A DNA stretch of 64,000 nucleotides, taken from Lepidodermella squamata (taxonomy: Eukaryota > Gastrotricha). The stretch spans positions 2,418,001 to 2,482,000 of the forward strand of contig JBLDXI010000013.1 of the NCBI GenBank assembly GCA_047495785.1. The letters run 5' to 3'. Shown here in pieces: positions 47,085-59,440 of the stretch (position 1 is the first letter of the stretch; each line of letters starts with the position of its first letter). The translations under genes were made by a program, and so were the position numbers. The notes beneath the pieces were generated by a model that worked only from the letters and a program-made list of their open reading frames with translations, did not search any database and had not been told where the DNA came from.

Positions 47085-48310
47085 TCATGCGCTAACTGAG
47101 CAGCGCTAACCAACATTTGCGCACGACATTTGCGCTAACGAAAACTGCGCTAAAACCAAAAACAACATTTGCGCTAACGTCAATTGCGCTTAAAATGTGC
47201 GCTAAATTTATAAGCGACATTTGCGCCAACTTAACTAATTAACTAATTTATATATTACCCTAACGTACCGTATATCACCCGAATTAAGCGACAGTCTCAT
47301 AAGAAAGACAGCGGTTTCAAATACTGTATATCTACTAATTTTCGGTGGTCACTAATTTTCGGTTTGATCTTTGAATTCGGTGTTTTTGAGGAAACACCGA
47401 ATTCAAAATCACCGAAAATAAATTCGTCCAATTTATAGTTCTTTCTACAATACAGCTTATCATGGTAAAGTAGGGTAAAATGTGCCGAAATTGTGTTACC
47501 TGCAATTTTAGGTAGTAAGGACATTGGAAGCAGCAGATATTGACGCTGCTAAAGCAGTGATTATCTCCTCGTAGCTTGTAAAAACACGAAATCGAACTCA
47601 ATGCATTTTTAAGCACTGAAATCAATTTTTAAGTGACTAATTTCGAATTTTTTGCTCAGGATCTACTCTCAAACCGAATTCAAATCCACCGAAATTAAAA
47701 GTACAGGTCCGAAATCTCCAAAACCGAAAATTAGTGACCACCGAAAATTAGTAGATATACAGTATTCAAAAAACCATTTATTTCGGGTAATTTGGTAGTC
47801 AGTGCCGGATCATTTCTCGAGATAATGACCACCGTCAAATTTTGACCTGCCCCCCAGCGGCCCTTTGATGTTAAGGGTCATCCTCCCCTGGCCCCTCCCC
47901 CTAGGCTTTGATCTGAGGTGTCAGTATTTTCATCGGCCCCTAGGCAGCCGCCTCCTTTGCCTGGGAATGGATGGTAGTATGATAGCTGGAAACTGGAAAC
48001 CGCGTAAACGGGGCAATAAGCACATAATAGGCGTGCCGTCCATTTATGGGATTGCTGTGCCATGCGGGAAGAATCCTTAAAAAACGCTTTTGAAAAAACT
48101 TGGCTCCTTTTATGCACCCTTAAATAAATAATATTATTGATTGCAAATTATTTTTTATGGCAGTAATGATTATATTAGTTAATTTTAAAACAGTAGTATG
48201 GAATAAGTAATATATTTAGTGCAATTGACGATAGCGCAAATGTCGGATTTTCATTTGGTGCAGAGTTTTTAGCGCAGTTGTCGTTGGCGCAAATGACGCC
48301 ATACGCATTG
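47085..48310. mobile_element. Inverted-repeat element with iterated TTTGCGCTAAC arms
   Basis: The left arm (about 47085-47230) repeats words like CATTTGCGCTAACG and ACTGCGCTAAAA. The right arm (about 48220-48300) carries the reverse complements (TTTTAGCGCAGTTGTCGTTG, GATAGCGCAAATGTCG) in mirror order. Example pairing: 47137-47155 with 48258-48282. Arms are diverged and made of short tandem units, a foldback-like structure. No coding capacity. Exact ends and target duplication were not resolved. Confidence 0.65.
47320..47766. mobile_element. Nested MITE with perfect 46-base inverted repeats
   Basis: Arms 47320-47365 and 47721-47766 are exact reverse complements (outer bases AATACTGTATATCTACTAAT). 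The arm contains CACTAATTTTCGGT-type words in tandem. The flanks read TA just outside CTGTATATC on both sides, fitting a TA-target element. A six-base TTCAAA flank repeat is an alternative reading. It lies within the larger inverted-repeat element, so it inserted later. No coding capacity. Confidence 0.85.
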
Positions 48311-49862
48311 GAATCGCATGGCATTATCTCAGGACGTTGGATGAATTTTGATAAAACAATTAATCGATGAATATTGACGTAGGCTTATAAAATTTCAAAA
48401 TTGATAAATGACCAATAACAATTTGTTTTATTTATCCTATCTTTCGTCCTAAGCTAGTTGGGTTTGTACCTTCAACGTTTTTTCGCAACCTTTGCTTGTC
48501 GTAGAAATTATATCAGCGTTTCTGGGAGTTATCGTCTTTGCCCTCGTTACGCTGTCAAAAATAAACTGACTCGCGACTTATGGCCCTTTGCCAATGTAAA
48601 TAAATTCCTATACCAAGTTTATTTTGGGGGTCAATTTTTATTATAGCTATTTCAAGGTCAGCGATATAAAATAGAAAATATATCGATATAAAAGTCGGAA
48701 AAGTCGAAGCGTTAAATTATTTCGCTTTTGAGCGCAGGTGACATCCAACTTAATTGTGGCTAGAACCGATAATAACGAAATAACCTGCTGTCGGAAATTA
48801 TACCGTGATATATTTTTGACAATTTTCAGCGTAAAATCTATCACAACCTGGGCTGTGATTTAGACCCCATTTCGACAAATCTAACCTAAAGCTCTGCTTC
48901 GGTCTACGGATATCTGACAAGATAGCGAGAAATGCCGGATTTGTAATTTACCTAACCTAACTAACCTTCAAAGGATAGATTAACCTAGATCATGGATCAA
49001 GGATTGCCACCTTTTTTCGCAGAAGGGACGGCGAAAAACTTTAATACAAATCCAAATGCTGAAAATCAAAATTGAATGGCGAATGACAAGTGGTGAAGCA
49101 TGAATGTTGACCATGATCCCAGTTTTCCTTGTGTTTAACTGAAACTTACAATAGGAAGTCATGCGACAAAGCTGGTAGGAGAATACCAGGTGCTAATGAC
49201 AAAACGCGGAAAAATCAGAGAAACCAAGAGCCAGATGAAAGTTTAATTTTTTCTTAACTAGTTTTTAGCGTTGAATTAGTTAGCTGCTGGAAACAAGTTG
49301 AATCATAGGGAACCATGCGACGTCGCTAGGTCGCCGAAGCCTGAATCCTATCTGGCATATCTTCCCGCGCATAAATATTGTGAATCTACCGCTTATTGAG
49401 CAGCAAGGAAGTTATATTTCCCGGATTCATGCAGGGGAGGAGGAGAATACAGGAAGTAGAGACCACCTCAATCAGGCTCATATTTTATACCGAAATTAAT
49501 TGCCAGCAAAAAAACGAAGTTGAGGGGCTATTCGGTGGCATTTGCAAATTCGACCAGCTCGAAAGCTCCTCAGCTCGAATTTGATGGCAATCAGTAAAAA
49601 CTGATCTTGCGAAAACAAATTGAATATAAAACCACATAAACGACCGATGAGGGGGAAAAGAAAGTCTCAACACGGTAACATCTCTGGTAATTAACGATAT
49701 TCTATGAGCCCGATCGGGTTTCGAAACCCTCCTGGACCTCCCTAGGAATTAGGAATTGCATCAAAATTAGTTGCGGTGTTGCGATTCAAGTGGAAATCTT
49801 CATCGATTTCCTCCATTCCTCAATTAATATACTTTCTTTGTCCTTTCAGCGCCTTTTCACCA

Positions 49863-50175
49863 CTACATTCCTCGCGAATTTGCGACCGAGCGAGAAGATA
49901 TTGATATTTTGAACGTTGAATATTGTTTCAACTCACCTGGCCAAAGTGTGTTCGCTAAAATTATCAAGGTTCTTACGCAAATCGGTATATTGATGGTTCA
50001 CCTGCAATTGAAATACTTGTATTATATGTGTCAACTTTTTGCCAATTGTTTTTACCTCCAAGCGCGGTATAAACCGTCGGCGCATTGGGTCACAACTTGG
50101 CTGGTCAAGCCGCAAATTCGAAATGCGGAACTACAACAAGGCTTCGGAAAAAGCTTCCTAGGCCAGGATTTCTGA
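49863..50175 (+). other. Possible orphan coding trace
   Basis: Following a good acceptor (TCCTTTCAG, ends about 49850), one frame is open for over 100 codons to a stop at 50173-50175, including PREFATEREDIDIL and ARYKPSAHWVTTWLV. I do not recognise it and see no clear upstream exon. It may be a decayed gene or part of an element. A possible internal intron (GTTCTTACG to CTCCAAG) also keeps open sequence. Confidence 0.25.
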
Positions 50176-50522
50176 TTAAGTCGAAAAACGGCAATCTTTG
50201 GGCTATTAATAATTTTATCAGAAAACTAGTCGACAAATGAGCTATATTGGTGACATGCGCAGTTGAAAATAATCGTGCTGGATGATTTTATTATCAATAA
50301 TTAACGTCGGGAAACATTTTACCCCGGGCGTGATGGCGCCATCGAAAGTTGAACTCGACTAACCCCACCTCGCTATTCCGCAATATTTTACACCGAAACA
50401 CTTGCCAGTGCTGACGTACGTGAATGAGAATGAATCCGCGTGAAAAATAACGTGATCACGCCGTCGTCGGCTCCGAGAGATAAGGCGACATTTCTTTATC
50501 AGCAGTCAACCAAGACGAGGCG

Positions 50523-50529
50523 TATTTAA
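50523..50529 (+). promoter_or_regulatory. TATA-like box of GM2A-like gene C
   Basis: TATTTAA, 71 bases before the ATG at 50594. Confidence 0.6.
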
Positions 50530-50593
50530 GTAAGCTAAAAGCTCGCAATAATCTGTCTTCAAATCAGTCAAAAACGTCATTTTCTCTTTCATC

Positions 50594-51386
50594 ATGAAAT
50601 CATTCGTTGCTCTCGCTGTCCTGTTGGCCGTCGCCTTCGCCGATCCGATCGAATTGCCGGATGAGGCCGAAAACTACGAGCTGATGTCTGGCGCTGCCAG
50701 GCTCTACAAAGCCAACTTCACCGCCCCGGTCGTCTATGCCGATCGCGCAAAAATGGCCTCTTATTCAATCTGTTTGTTTTGCTTAGCAATTTGACCCTTT
50801 TTTATGTCAATTTTTCTTTATTATTTGAAGGCGGTGGTGATGGATCAATCAAGCTAGAAGGCCTTCAGCTTCCCTATACCATCAGCCTTCCTGGAACCCT
50901 GCCCCTTGGCATCGATCTTCTGGAGCTTACCCGCATATACGAAAACTTCGCCGTCGATCTCAAGATCGAGAAGAAGGCCGGTATCTGGATCACTGCTCCA
51001 TGCCTAAACCTCGGCAGTAGCCAACTTGGTTCTTGCACCTACCCCGACATTTGCGCTCTTTTCAAAGTCGCACTCGAAAGCGAAACGGAATCCGGAATCA
51101 TCAAGTTCGTCACCGATTTGCTTGGCATTCCAGTCGAAAGCCTGTGCCCGTTCCTGGCCATCAGACTCGAGAAGATTTCGGCCTCTTTCGATCTACCCAG
51201 CGTAGATGTCGGCGGAATGTAAATATTAAATGTAATTCAATCCACTGATTCAACCATTTTGCCTTTTTCAGTGCTAGCTTTTTCGCCTCCGGCAAGTACA
51301 GGGCTAAGGTCACAATCAAGGATCCCACTGCTGGTGGTCGCGTCATTTTCTGCCTCTCCATCAGTGAAGTCGAGCTGAAAATGTAG
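50594..51386 (+). CDS. GM2-activator-like secreted lipid-binding protein C
   Basis: Three exons: 50594-50771, 50831-51218, 51272-51386 (226 residues). A signal peptide (MKSFVALAVLLAVAFA) is followed by a longer N-terminal segment than in A and B. GM2A-like motifs: SICGGGDGSIKLEGLQLP, KKAGIWITAPC, GSCTYPDICALF, VESLCPFLAIRLE, SFDLPSVD and SGKYRAKVTI...FCLSISEVELK. The first intron (59 bases, donor GTTTGT) interrupts the codon for the Cys of SIC and has no counterpart in A or B, so an intron was gained here or lost in the A/B ancestor. This is the most diverged of the three. Its 5' upstream block matches that of gene B. Confidence 0.82.
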
Positions 51387-53228
51387 ACGATTCGAGATAT
51401 AGAGTGATTAACTGCTGATTGCTGACTTTGTTTGTATTTATTGCAATAAAATAACGATGATGTGAAGTCGACATCGCTTGAAGTACAAGTCGCACGATTC
51501 TGGCCCAAGGCTGAGGGAGTATTTAATTAATCGATCACTTGGGATCATAAATTACTAGTTAGATTGATTCATCTGAAGAAAAATCAGAAGTAAAAATGCA
51601 ATTGATTGAGTGAAACTGCGTTGATTTTCCAACAAATTATTTCCAGAAAAATTAGGACTGATCGCTATAATGTTGGCCGCGGAAACTTTGCCTTTAGCCT
51701 CTAGCGAGTGCTGCTTTTCACATACAGTGGATTTAGTAGTTCGGACTTGCATGCCGGACTTCGCATAATGCGGACACTAGAGCCAAAATCGTGGGAATTA
51801 CATATAGAAAGATTGCATTATATCCGGACAGCCCGGACTTTTCGTAATTCGGACAATTTCATAAGTCCGGATTATGGAAAAATTAGCCTAAAAAAGGGCA
51901 AACCACATGCAAACCCGAGTATCCTAAGGTTTCAAAATACTGAAAATAATCGGTATATACAAATGGGACCCCAAATATTACTCCTGCCGGACAAGTCCGG
52001 TTTGTTTTTACCTGGTAATAACCGTGGCGGGCTGTTAGTCAGGTTTAAAAATAAACTTTGTACTGGATTCAGTTGCACGAATTGTCATGCTTTTAAGTTT
52101 AGAAGCCTCGATGTATAGGTTCTGCTCACCTTACCATTCGTGACTCGAAATGGCATCTCCTGTCACCAATCCCTGGATTTATAGTTTATGACAGAACATT
52201 TCAATTTCAGCTGCTCTCATTAGAGAGAGTGATGGCTTTGCTGCTATTTTATGCATAGGTTTGTCAACCTTATTCCTTAATGCAAAACTTTCAAAAAACG
52301 ACTCGCTGTAGATTTGCAAAAATGCAAAATTTATTTTCCTCTGTCAAGTTTGTTCAATCGCATTTCATTAATCGGCAACGGCACGATGATTTTTCGTTAT
52401 TTTAGGACAAAAAGAATGTATTATCAAATTTCAACATTAAACAATTAGTTCTACAAAACATCGCATATTTTCCCTTCAGTATCCATGATGCACAAGTAAA
52501 AAAAGAAACAAAAACAAGAACAAGGCGCAAAAAGCTTATCAGTATTCATCAAAACTCGTCTTGAAATCGGTTGCAATAAACTTTCACCTTACGCGAAAAA
52601 AAACAAGAAAACGATTAGAATATTTTTCATCCTTCTTAAAAAAAGATCTCGAAAAAGCGATCAACTAACAAAAAATTTCCAAAAGCACTAGGGATTCAAG
52701 CAAAGCTGTTCTAGAAAATTGATAAAAACTGGAGCACGGCACATCCAACTTAAATTTGCATCAGGTAAGGAGGGTTGAAAACTTAACAAACTAGGCATAA
52801 TGTTTGAAGAGCGACATGAAACTAGGTAGGAAGGAAGGGAGAAGGCGATGATCACGAATAAGGAAGAAGATGACATCGCGAAAAAAACGGAGAAATCGCG
52901 AGGCCAGCTGACGATTCTGCCTTCTATTATGAGTTTTGTTAAAAGTAAAAAGCCACGAAGGAACACCGCACAGAGAGATCATAAATCGCAGTTTTAGCTT
53001 CTCATCAAAACATGTTACACACGCACACATGAAAAATTTAATGCAGTCGGCATATTACATATATAGTTATCATCAATATTTCATATATAAAAAGAGAATA
53101 TTATATATTTTTTTATTCGATTCGGTGTAACAAGTATTGGTAGCAAAAATTCTAGTCACACTGAGCACTTCGAGTCGCTTTCTTCGTGCCGAAAAAACGA
53201 TGGAGATTGTCGCAGGTTCATTCGACGA
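51387..53228. other. Intergenic, with CGGAC-rich fragment
   Basis: From 51725 to 51875 the words TCGGACTT, CCGGACTT, CGGACAC and TCCGGATTATGG recur in both orientations, resembling the CCGGAC-rich ends of some pogo/Tigger-like transposons. The start TACAGTGGATTTAGTAG (51724-51740) may be an end. No matching second end was found. 52500-53200 is AT-rich and may be 3' UTR of CSRNP. No gene is supported. Confidence 0.45.
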
Positions 53229-54766
53229 TTACAATCCGCCGCCATTCGTGTTCGAACTTGAATCGGCCGCGTTCGAATTCGCAGCCATCGCTCGGCGCAT
53301 GAGAACAAGTTTACTGACTAGACGGTTTCCAGACTGAAAAATACAAAAACAATGAAATATTTGAAACATTGAAATATACTAAAACTTTGCAAACAAAAAT
53401 AGTTTCGCGAATTTGAGATTTTCGTAAAATCGTTTGTAAATTCACGTCAAAATGTCCTAGGTTTTAACCATTGAGACGAAAAGCGCCAAAGCGCAAATTC
53501 ATTAGCTATTTTTCAAAACTTGCGAAAATATCCGATCATCCGAATCAACACATACTAATACTCCAAGACTTAGCTACTAGGAAAATAGTTAGAGAAAGGG
53601 AGAGGGCTAGCCTTACAGCGAAAATGATATGAAAATGCTCAAAATCTCGCAAAAAAGGTTTTACTGATCAAACTTGGCATTTAAAGGCTATGAGAAGGGC
53701 TTGAATAGCAAATATTCTCGAATTTTAAAGTCAAGTGGAAATGGAAACTCACTTTCATCGAAGCAGCCTGTTGCCGCCAGTGCCGCGCCATTTTCCGCCG
53801 CAGCATCCGCGTGGCAACAATAGCCGGTGAGGTATGACGGGGCGAAGGCGTGAAGTCGCGCATCGGCTGGCCTTCACCATCGACCTCCTCGCAGCCCGCC
53901 TCGTCCTCATCCTCAGGCAACGGCGTGGCGTCCTCTGAAATTTCATCGACAGGCTGCGGGTGGTGATGCTTCGCAATCAGCTGGCGTTTTATTGTCAAAA
54001 TCTGAGGTTCGTGCAAGTTACAATGCCGACACCGGCCGTAATCATCGCAGTTATCGTCCTCTAACGGCTCGTCTTCCACCGCCCCGCTGTCTTCACTAGC
54101 CCCGTTCTGCTCAGCGGCAGCAGCTGCCGCCGCGTACAGCTTCGACAGCGTGTGAATCAAGTGCCGCCGTACTCGGACTGCGTTGAATTCGACCCGGCCT
54201 TCGACATTCCGGCAACCCTCCCGCGTACACGAACACGGGTAGGCCATCTTATCGACCTGGCAAGCGATGCCGTTGACAGAGCACGGGCAAGTTTCCGGCA
54301 AACAAACCGGCCCGCAAGACTGGCAACCGCACTCATTCCTCGACAGCCGAATCGCTTCACATTCGAACCGTTCGGTTGTATCGATTTTCTTCACCCCACT
54401 CAGCCGAAGCAGCCTCCGCCTCTGCCGAACGGGCAGCGGCCTTAATTCGGCGAGCGACGATTTGTCTTGAACAGGTGACGGGGAATTCGGCCGTTTTCGA
54501 GGCAATTCGTCGTCATTCGACGAACTTTCCCCCAGCGATATGTCGAGTTCATCATCGCCCTGGCCGCTGTCGAACGAAACGCGGTGTTCGTCGAAATGCC
54601 GCTCGGCCATTCCTAGGGTTGTACCACCTTTCGACGGCACGCAGTTGAAACCTTGTTTCCGGCGAAAAAAGTACAACTGAACGCCGCTGAATCGTAGAGA
54701 TGGACTGCCCATCGCCCCGGTGTTGGAGGACGATGCCGAATTCGTATCTTCCATAGGATATGCCAT
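53229..54766 (-). CDS. CSRNP: CSRNP (AXUD1-type) cysteine/serine-rich nuclear protein
   Basis: Two minus-strand exons, 54766-53753 and 53333-53229 (372 residues). The N-terminal block VQLYFFRRKQGFNCVPSKGG (30-49) followed by AERHFDEH is specific to this family. The Cys-rich region, 136-190 (RNECGCQSCGPVCLPETCPC, then GIACQVDKMAYPCSCTREGC), leads into GRVEFNAVRVRRHLIHT. These are the DNA-binding/transactivating core of CSRNP1-3, sequence-specific transcription factors, often pro-apoptotic or acting in cell-fate control. An acidic Ser stretch and a poly-Ala run follow. The second exon (35 codons ending in GGGL) rests on donor GTGAGT and acceptor TTTTTCAG in frame, and is less certain than the first. 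The 420-base intron is long for this locus. Confidence 0.9.
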
Positions 54767-55588
54767 GATTTCTACCTCAATTTAACCATCTAAAAATTAA
54801 GGAAGATTTCATTGATTATGAAATTTTTAATTATAACCGATGATAAGAAAACAAAACGGGAATGAAATGACAAAAAGCGTAAACTATTTTTTATCCATCA
54901 CGAAAAAAATATTTTTTTACAACTTCTACGGAGTAGAATAAATAATCAGCCTTTTCCGATAGTTGAGCGCGTAAATTAGGGCAACATTTTTTCAATATAT
55001 TTACAACGATTTTCTGTTTTTTTTAATCATTTTATACAACGTCCGGGAATTTAAGTGCGCTTGAAAATAGGCATTCCTTTTTGATAGATGAAAAACGATA
55101 GGAGTTCTTACGACGACACAGGTAACGGTAGATCAACAGATAAATTCATTCAAAAAATATGATAAGAGTAGATTTTACGATTCACCATTTTTCACCACCG
55201 AAGCATTCTTTTTCTGATTAATAATATCTCTCACAATGAGAAAAATATATTTCGCTCAACCGTATTTCTTGGTGTTTTCAAATTTGCTTGTTTTATCACA
55301 GCACACACATCCTTGTTGTTCAATTTCCCGGTGTAATCAAGTGACGGCAGGATATTGCGGTATAATCATCACCTCCCCCATATAAAAGCATTCAAAATAA
55401 AACGAGAAAATTTGGCGGTTTCTTTCGATGTCCACAATCTTGGAAGTACTACCAAATGTATATAGAATTTGATCAAAATAGAAGGAAACTATCGAGCTAG
55501 AATATAATAATATGAATAACGATATCATCTTCGCCGAGGAAAGAAGCGAAATCTTGTGGATAAAACTATTGAGAAATCATTAAAACTG
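54767..55588. other. Spacer between CSRNP and TTC39
   Basis: AT-rich, no gene supported. It holds the CSRNP 5' flank and the TTC39 3' UTR, since both genes lie on the minus strand. Confidence 0.5.
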
Positions 55589-57729
55589 TTATTTCGTAAC
55601 GGCCGAGAGTGAGTTCGGCACGGTTTTCGACTTGGAGACCGAGTGCGAGGAGGCGTTGTCATTCGTCACGGTCTCCAGAGCACCTTTGTGACCCTTATGG
55701 CTCGATTCCAGCGAGTGCAGTTCCTGAGAAAGGGCGTGTAGCCTGAACTGCATACGAGAAACGTGGTGATATTGCTTGTAACTGCGAGCTTCGTCCAAAT
55801 ACTGACGAGCCAGCTTCAAATCACGGTTTTCAAGTGCAATATGAGCCAATTCGATCCAACTGCCGGGTAAAACGTAGGTGACTTCAGCGCCTAATTGCGA
55901 CTCAGGCCAGTTGACAATGCAAGACATGAGCCAAAGCCTAGCTTCTTCGTTGCGTTTCAATTCTCGCAGGATAGCTCCCCGTAGGAAGATAGCTAGAATC
56001 AAATCGTCATCTGAGCAACCTTGTACCTTCTGAATTTTGAATTTGCTATCAGGCCCGTTGGTTTTTGCATCGATTCCAAGCAGCCTGAGCTCATCGTCAA
56101 TTATCCCGAGAAACTTCTCACAGGAAGCCTAAACAATTTAACCGTAATTTATCGTGGTTAAAATAACGATAGAATATTTACCGGATCTGATGCCATGATG
56201 CGGGTCCAGTTCATTATGAACATCATTTCAATAGCTGGCATACAAATTTTACCAGTTTTAGCGTATCGCACGGCCTTCGCGGCGGCAAATTTTTCGATGG
56301 GGACTGATTTTCCAGCGATTCGTTGGCGCAAACTAGGTACTTCCTCCAGAAGTTGAGACACGTGCAACTGCATAGATCGAATAGTTTCTGCGTCAGCTTC
56401 ACCAGGATTGCGTGTGTATTGCGAAATCAACTCTAGCATGAAGCAGGCCTTCAAATACTGGTACAAGGCCTTGCTCCAACGAGAATTTTGATAAAGATTT
56501 TCAGCAAACTTCATTGCGATGAGCCAATCAGCTAAAAGAGCATGAGTCGCCATCTCCTCCCAGAAACACTGAAATAAAATTTTAAAGAACAAGAATAAGA
56601 ATATCGATCCATGAGAGAATAATAGGTAAACTAACAGCCTAATTTGGGAAGACAACAAATAAAGCGACAACATCGAGATCATTCTACTTACCAAGTGATG
56701 AAACTGCTGCCACTGCGACTGACAGTTGACAGCTCGCTCGTAAGAATCGATGGCTGAGATGAATCTGCCACTAACTTGCTCGTACTTGCCGCGGAAGAAC
56801 AAAAACATAACACTCTCCGGATACTTAGTGAGCGCTTTTTTGAGTATCATATCAGCACGCGGCAGATTGTTGTGATTCAATCCAAATGCATAAACGGCAA
56901 CCAAATCGAACGACAACATTGCCATCCAACAGAGAGGAGTGCGGAGACCATTTTCGATAGTGACGCCAATTTCTATTTCTTTGAGTCCCACTTCTTTGTC
57001 ACCAGAGAAGCCTACAAACTCCAACAAATGCATTATTCGGGGAGGCAGGTTTGAAAGGAGGACATTGAACAAGCCATAACCGAGGCGCACACCACTTTCA
57101 AAATGAGCCTTTCCAGCGGTAGTGGTCCATTGATAACGTCCAAGCAGTTTGTGACACTCTTGATATGCCAAGTAGCAGCGACGAATCTTGAAAGCCGCCT
57201 TAACAAAGCTCACCAAGTTTTCGTCCTCCAAGAAAGTCAACAAAGCATAAAGAAGTAAACTCTCCGCATATATCAATTCTGCGTGTAGCTCCTCCAGGGT
57301 ATAATCATGCTTCCCACGATTCCATGCGAGCATTGACTGTTTTTTGCGGGAGCTTTTCGCTACATTAAGCGATTTCTTTGCTGCCTCCAACGCATTCGCA
57401 ATGTCAACCTGATCAAGCGTCATCATCGCCTGCAGGCCCATAATCGTCGAGTATGATATGGAATGGTACATCGAATAATCGCATGATCCCTGAAGCATTT
57501 CTTTTGCTTGTTCAAATTTGTTTGAAAGAAACAAGTTAAGGCTTTGAAAGGCGACAGTGAGACCTTCCTCCAACGTCGGCACCGAACCCTTCGCCGCTGA
57601 TGTAGAGGGCAACGTTACGCTTTCACCATCATCTGCAACGTCATCTTGAGCATCGACGAATTCACCTTCTTCGTCGCTGCTATCGCCTTTTTCCGCGCGA
57701 TTTTTTCCTGCCGCTTTAACATCGCCCAT
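55589..57729 (-). CDS. TTC39: TTC39-family tetratricopeptide-like protein
   Basis: Three minus-strand exons: 57729-56692, 56568-56182, 56128-55589 (654 residues). An acidic N terminus (SSDEEGEFVDAQDD) precedes the family's alpha-helical DUF3808/Iml2 region: EEGLTVAFQSLNLFLSNKFEQA, HSISYSTIMGLQAMMTLD, AELIYAESLLLYALLTFL, VRLGYGLFNVLLSNLPPRI with LLEFVGFSGDKEVGL, then FLFFRGKYEQVSGRF and a final TPR-like helix set in exon 3. This order matches TTC39A/B/C. TTC39B affects HDL levels and LXR turnover in mammals. Yeast Iml2 is related to lipid droplets. The molecular activity is unknown. Usual length is about 580-610, so the N-terminal extension is slightly longer. Both introns preserve frame. Confidence 0.88.
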
Positions 57730-58904
57730 CTAGTTCAAAACAATAGGATTTACAAAGTAATTGTCATTAAAAATAAAAAATCAGATAAGGGCAGGCAACA
57801 GGCAATAATTAGAAAATAAAACAACTTAAGCAGCTATAGCTAGTTGTTTAGCCGAGTGTTTAGTCGAGAGCCAAGCCTGCAATTAATTGCGATGTGCTAG
57901 CTGTCAAACGTCATGCGAATAACATTTGAGCAGCCAGGAATGCGTAAACAAATGCAGCTTCAACTTTTACTAACGATATGCTTATAAAAGGCACGATAGG
58001 CGTTGACGGATTAGATATAGCGTATAGTACTCTAATACACTCGTCAAAGTTAACAAACACTAGATATAGAAACTGACTGCAACACAGAATGCTTGGATGT
58101 CAAGGAGCTGATCTCTGGCGTGGAAAGCCACGTGATTACGATTTGATCAGAAGGTGGTATCGTAAAGACAAACATGAAACAATGGCCTGCGGCAGAAAAG
58201 GAGAAAACAGAGTGCTGAGTACCAAAAGCCGCCCTTTGAACTTTTAAGCTCAGTTTTGCCGAAACTTGGAAGTCGAGCCGAAAACCCCAAAAATCGCGGG
58301 GCCTATTTGAACAATAACTTCGATTTCACCCCTAAATATACATATCGTAAAATCATGACGAGGTATGCATACAAAAAAGTATGTATATAATTAATTTAGC
58401 CGCATGAAAAATGAAAATTGGGATTGGTCCATCGATTTTGTTGTTTTTTCGTCGCAGTTCGTCCAATCGTAGTTTTGAGGTTTGACAGCGATGTTTCGCC
58501 GAATAAGGGCCGGCTTTTGATGGCCGTTGACAACAGAACATTCTAAAGGACAGAAGGTAGAAGTCTTCAGTAAATAGTAAATGAGGCTCCATTTTTCAAT
58601 TCGATGGGAGATTGAGACGACTTGGCTATGTGCTGAGAAATAGGTGACAGAGAAATAGGCAAAGGTTTTTAGAATCGTGAGTTGACCGTAGCCGGTTTTC
58701 CCCAAAATTATATCCTAATAGAGATAGTCACTATTACTTACCTACAAGCGCTTTTGAACATATTTTTAAAAGGTTCTTAGAGTGAGGAAGGTGCAACGCG
58801 CAATGATTTACTCTTTACTCTACACAAGTCCACTTGAGACTATTTTCGATTCAGGCTTGCAAAAATTAAGTAAACAGTCGAGCTCATACTCCTTGAGAAA
58901 GTTT

Positions 58905-59440
58905 TCTTACGTTTGGCTGTAGCCAAGACTCGACTTAATAACTTCAAATGGCCAATCGCTTCGGCTTCCAGAGCGCTCGTCCAAAGCTTCCATTTTGATG
59001 CCGTCGGCTTTCAGCGGTTTTTTGCGCCAACATTCGTCATCGCTAACCCTGATTTGCAGTTTTATCCGCATTTTTAGCTGTGAGATTTGGACTCACTGAG
59101 TGATTGCCAGCCTTAGTTTCCTTAGTTTCAATTAAAGCTGAAGTTTCGGTCACCTTTTCAGCTGCTCGACTTCTAGTTGACCTTTCTTCGCCCATGGAAT
59201 AGCAACTCGACTTTTTCCCAATGCTGGACAGTGATCGAACAGATCTCCTGACAGGTTTCTTGACAGGAGTCAGTTGGAAATCGCTATCACTTGTTAGACT
59301 TGAGCTTTCGGAGCATTCCAAGGTCTCAACAACTGCAGCCTTCGATTTAACAGCCGAACGAACTTACTTGGTGGTCTTCTTCGAACTGTTGGCAGTTTTA
59401 ACCTGCGGCTTCTTGCTTTTTCTGACTTCATTTTGAGTGG
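58905..59440 (-). pseudogene. Lys/Ser-rich reading frame with stop and shift, unassigned
   Basis: From about 59440 the frame KSKKPQVKTANSSKKTTK runs into a TAA, then continues in the same frame with RSAVKSKAAVVETLECSESS, TPVKKPVRRSVRSL and GEERSTRSRAAEKVTETS down to a stop at 59043-59045. A third segment in another frame, VSDDECWRKKPLKADGIKME... to SSLGYSQT and TAA near 58908, follows a CAG acceptor-like site. Basic, Ser-rich content suggests a nuclear or chromatin-linked protein. I could not find introns that join all parts, so it is either a decayed gene or one with unusual splicing. Confidence 0.3.

Larger units (their letters stand above)
46912..50593. other. 3.7 kb spacer with nested inverted-repeat elements
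   Basis: It contains the gene B 3' end (AATAAA near 46966), a large inverted-repeat element (about 47085-48310) with a second one nested inside (47320-47766), a possible coding trace at 49863-50175, and the promoter of gene C. The stretch 48320-49850 shows nothing convincing. Confidence 0.55.
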
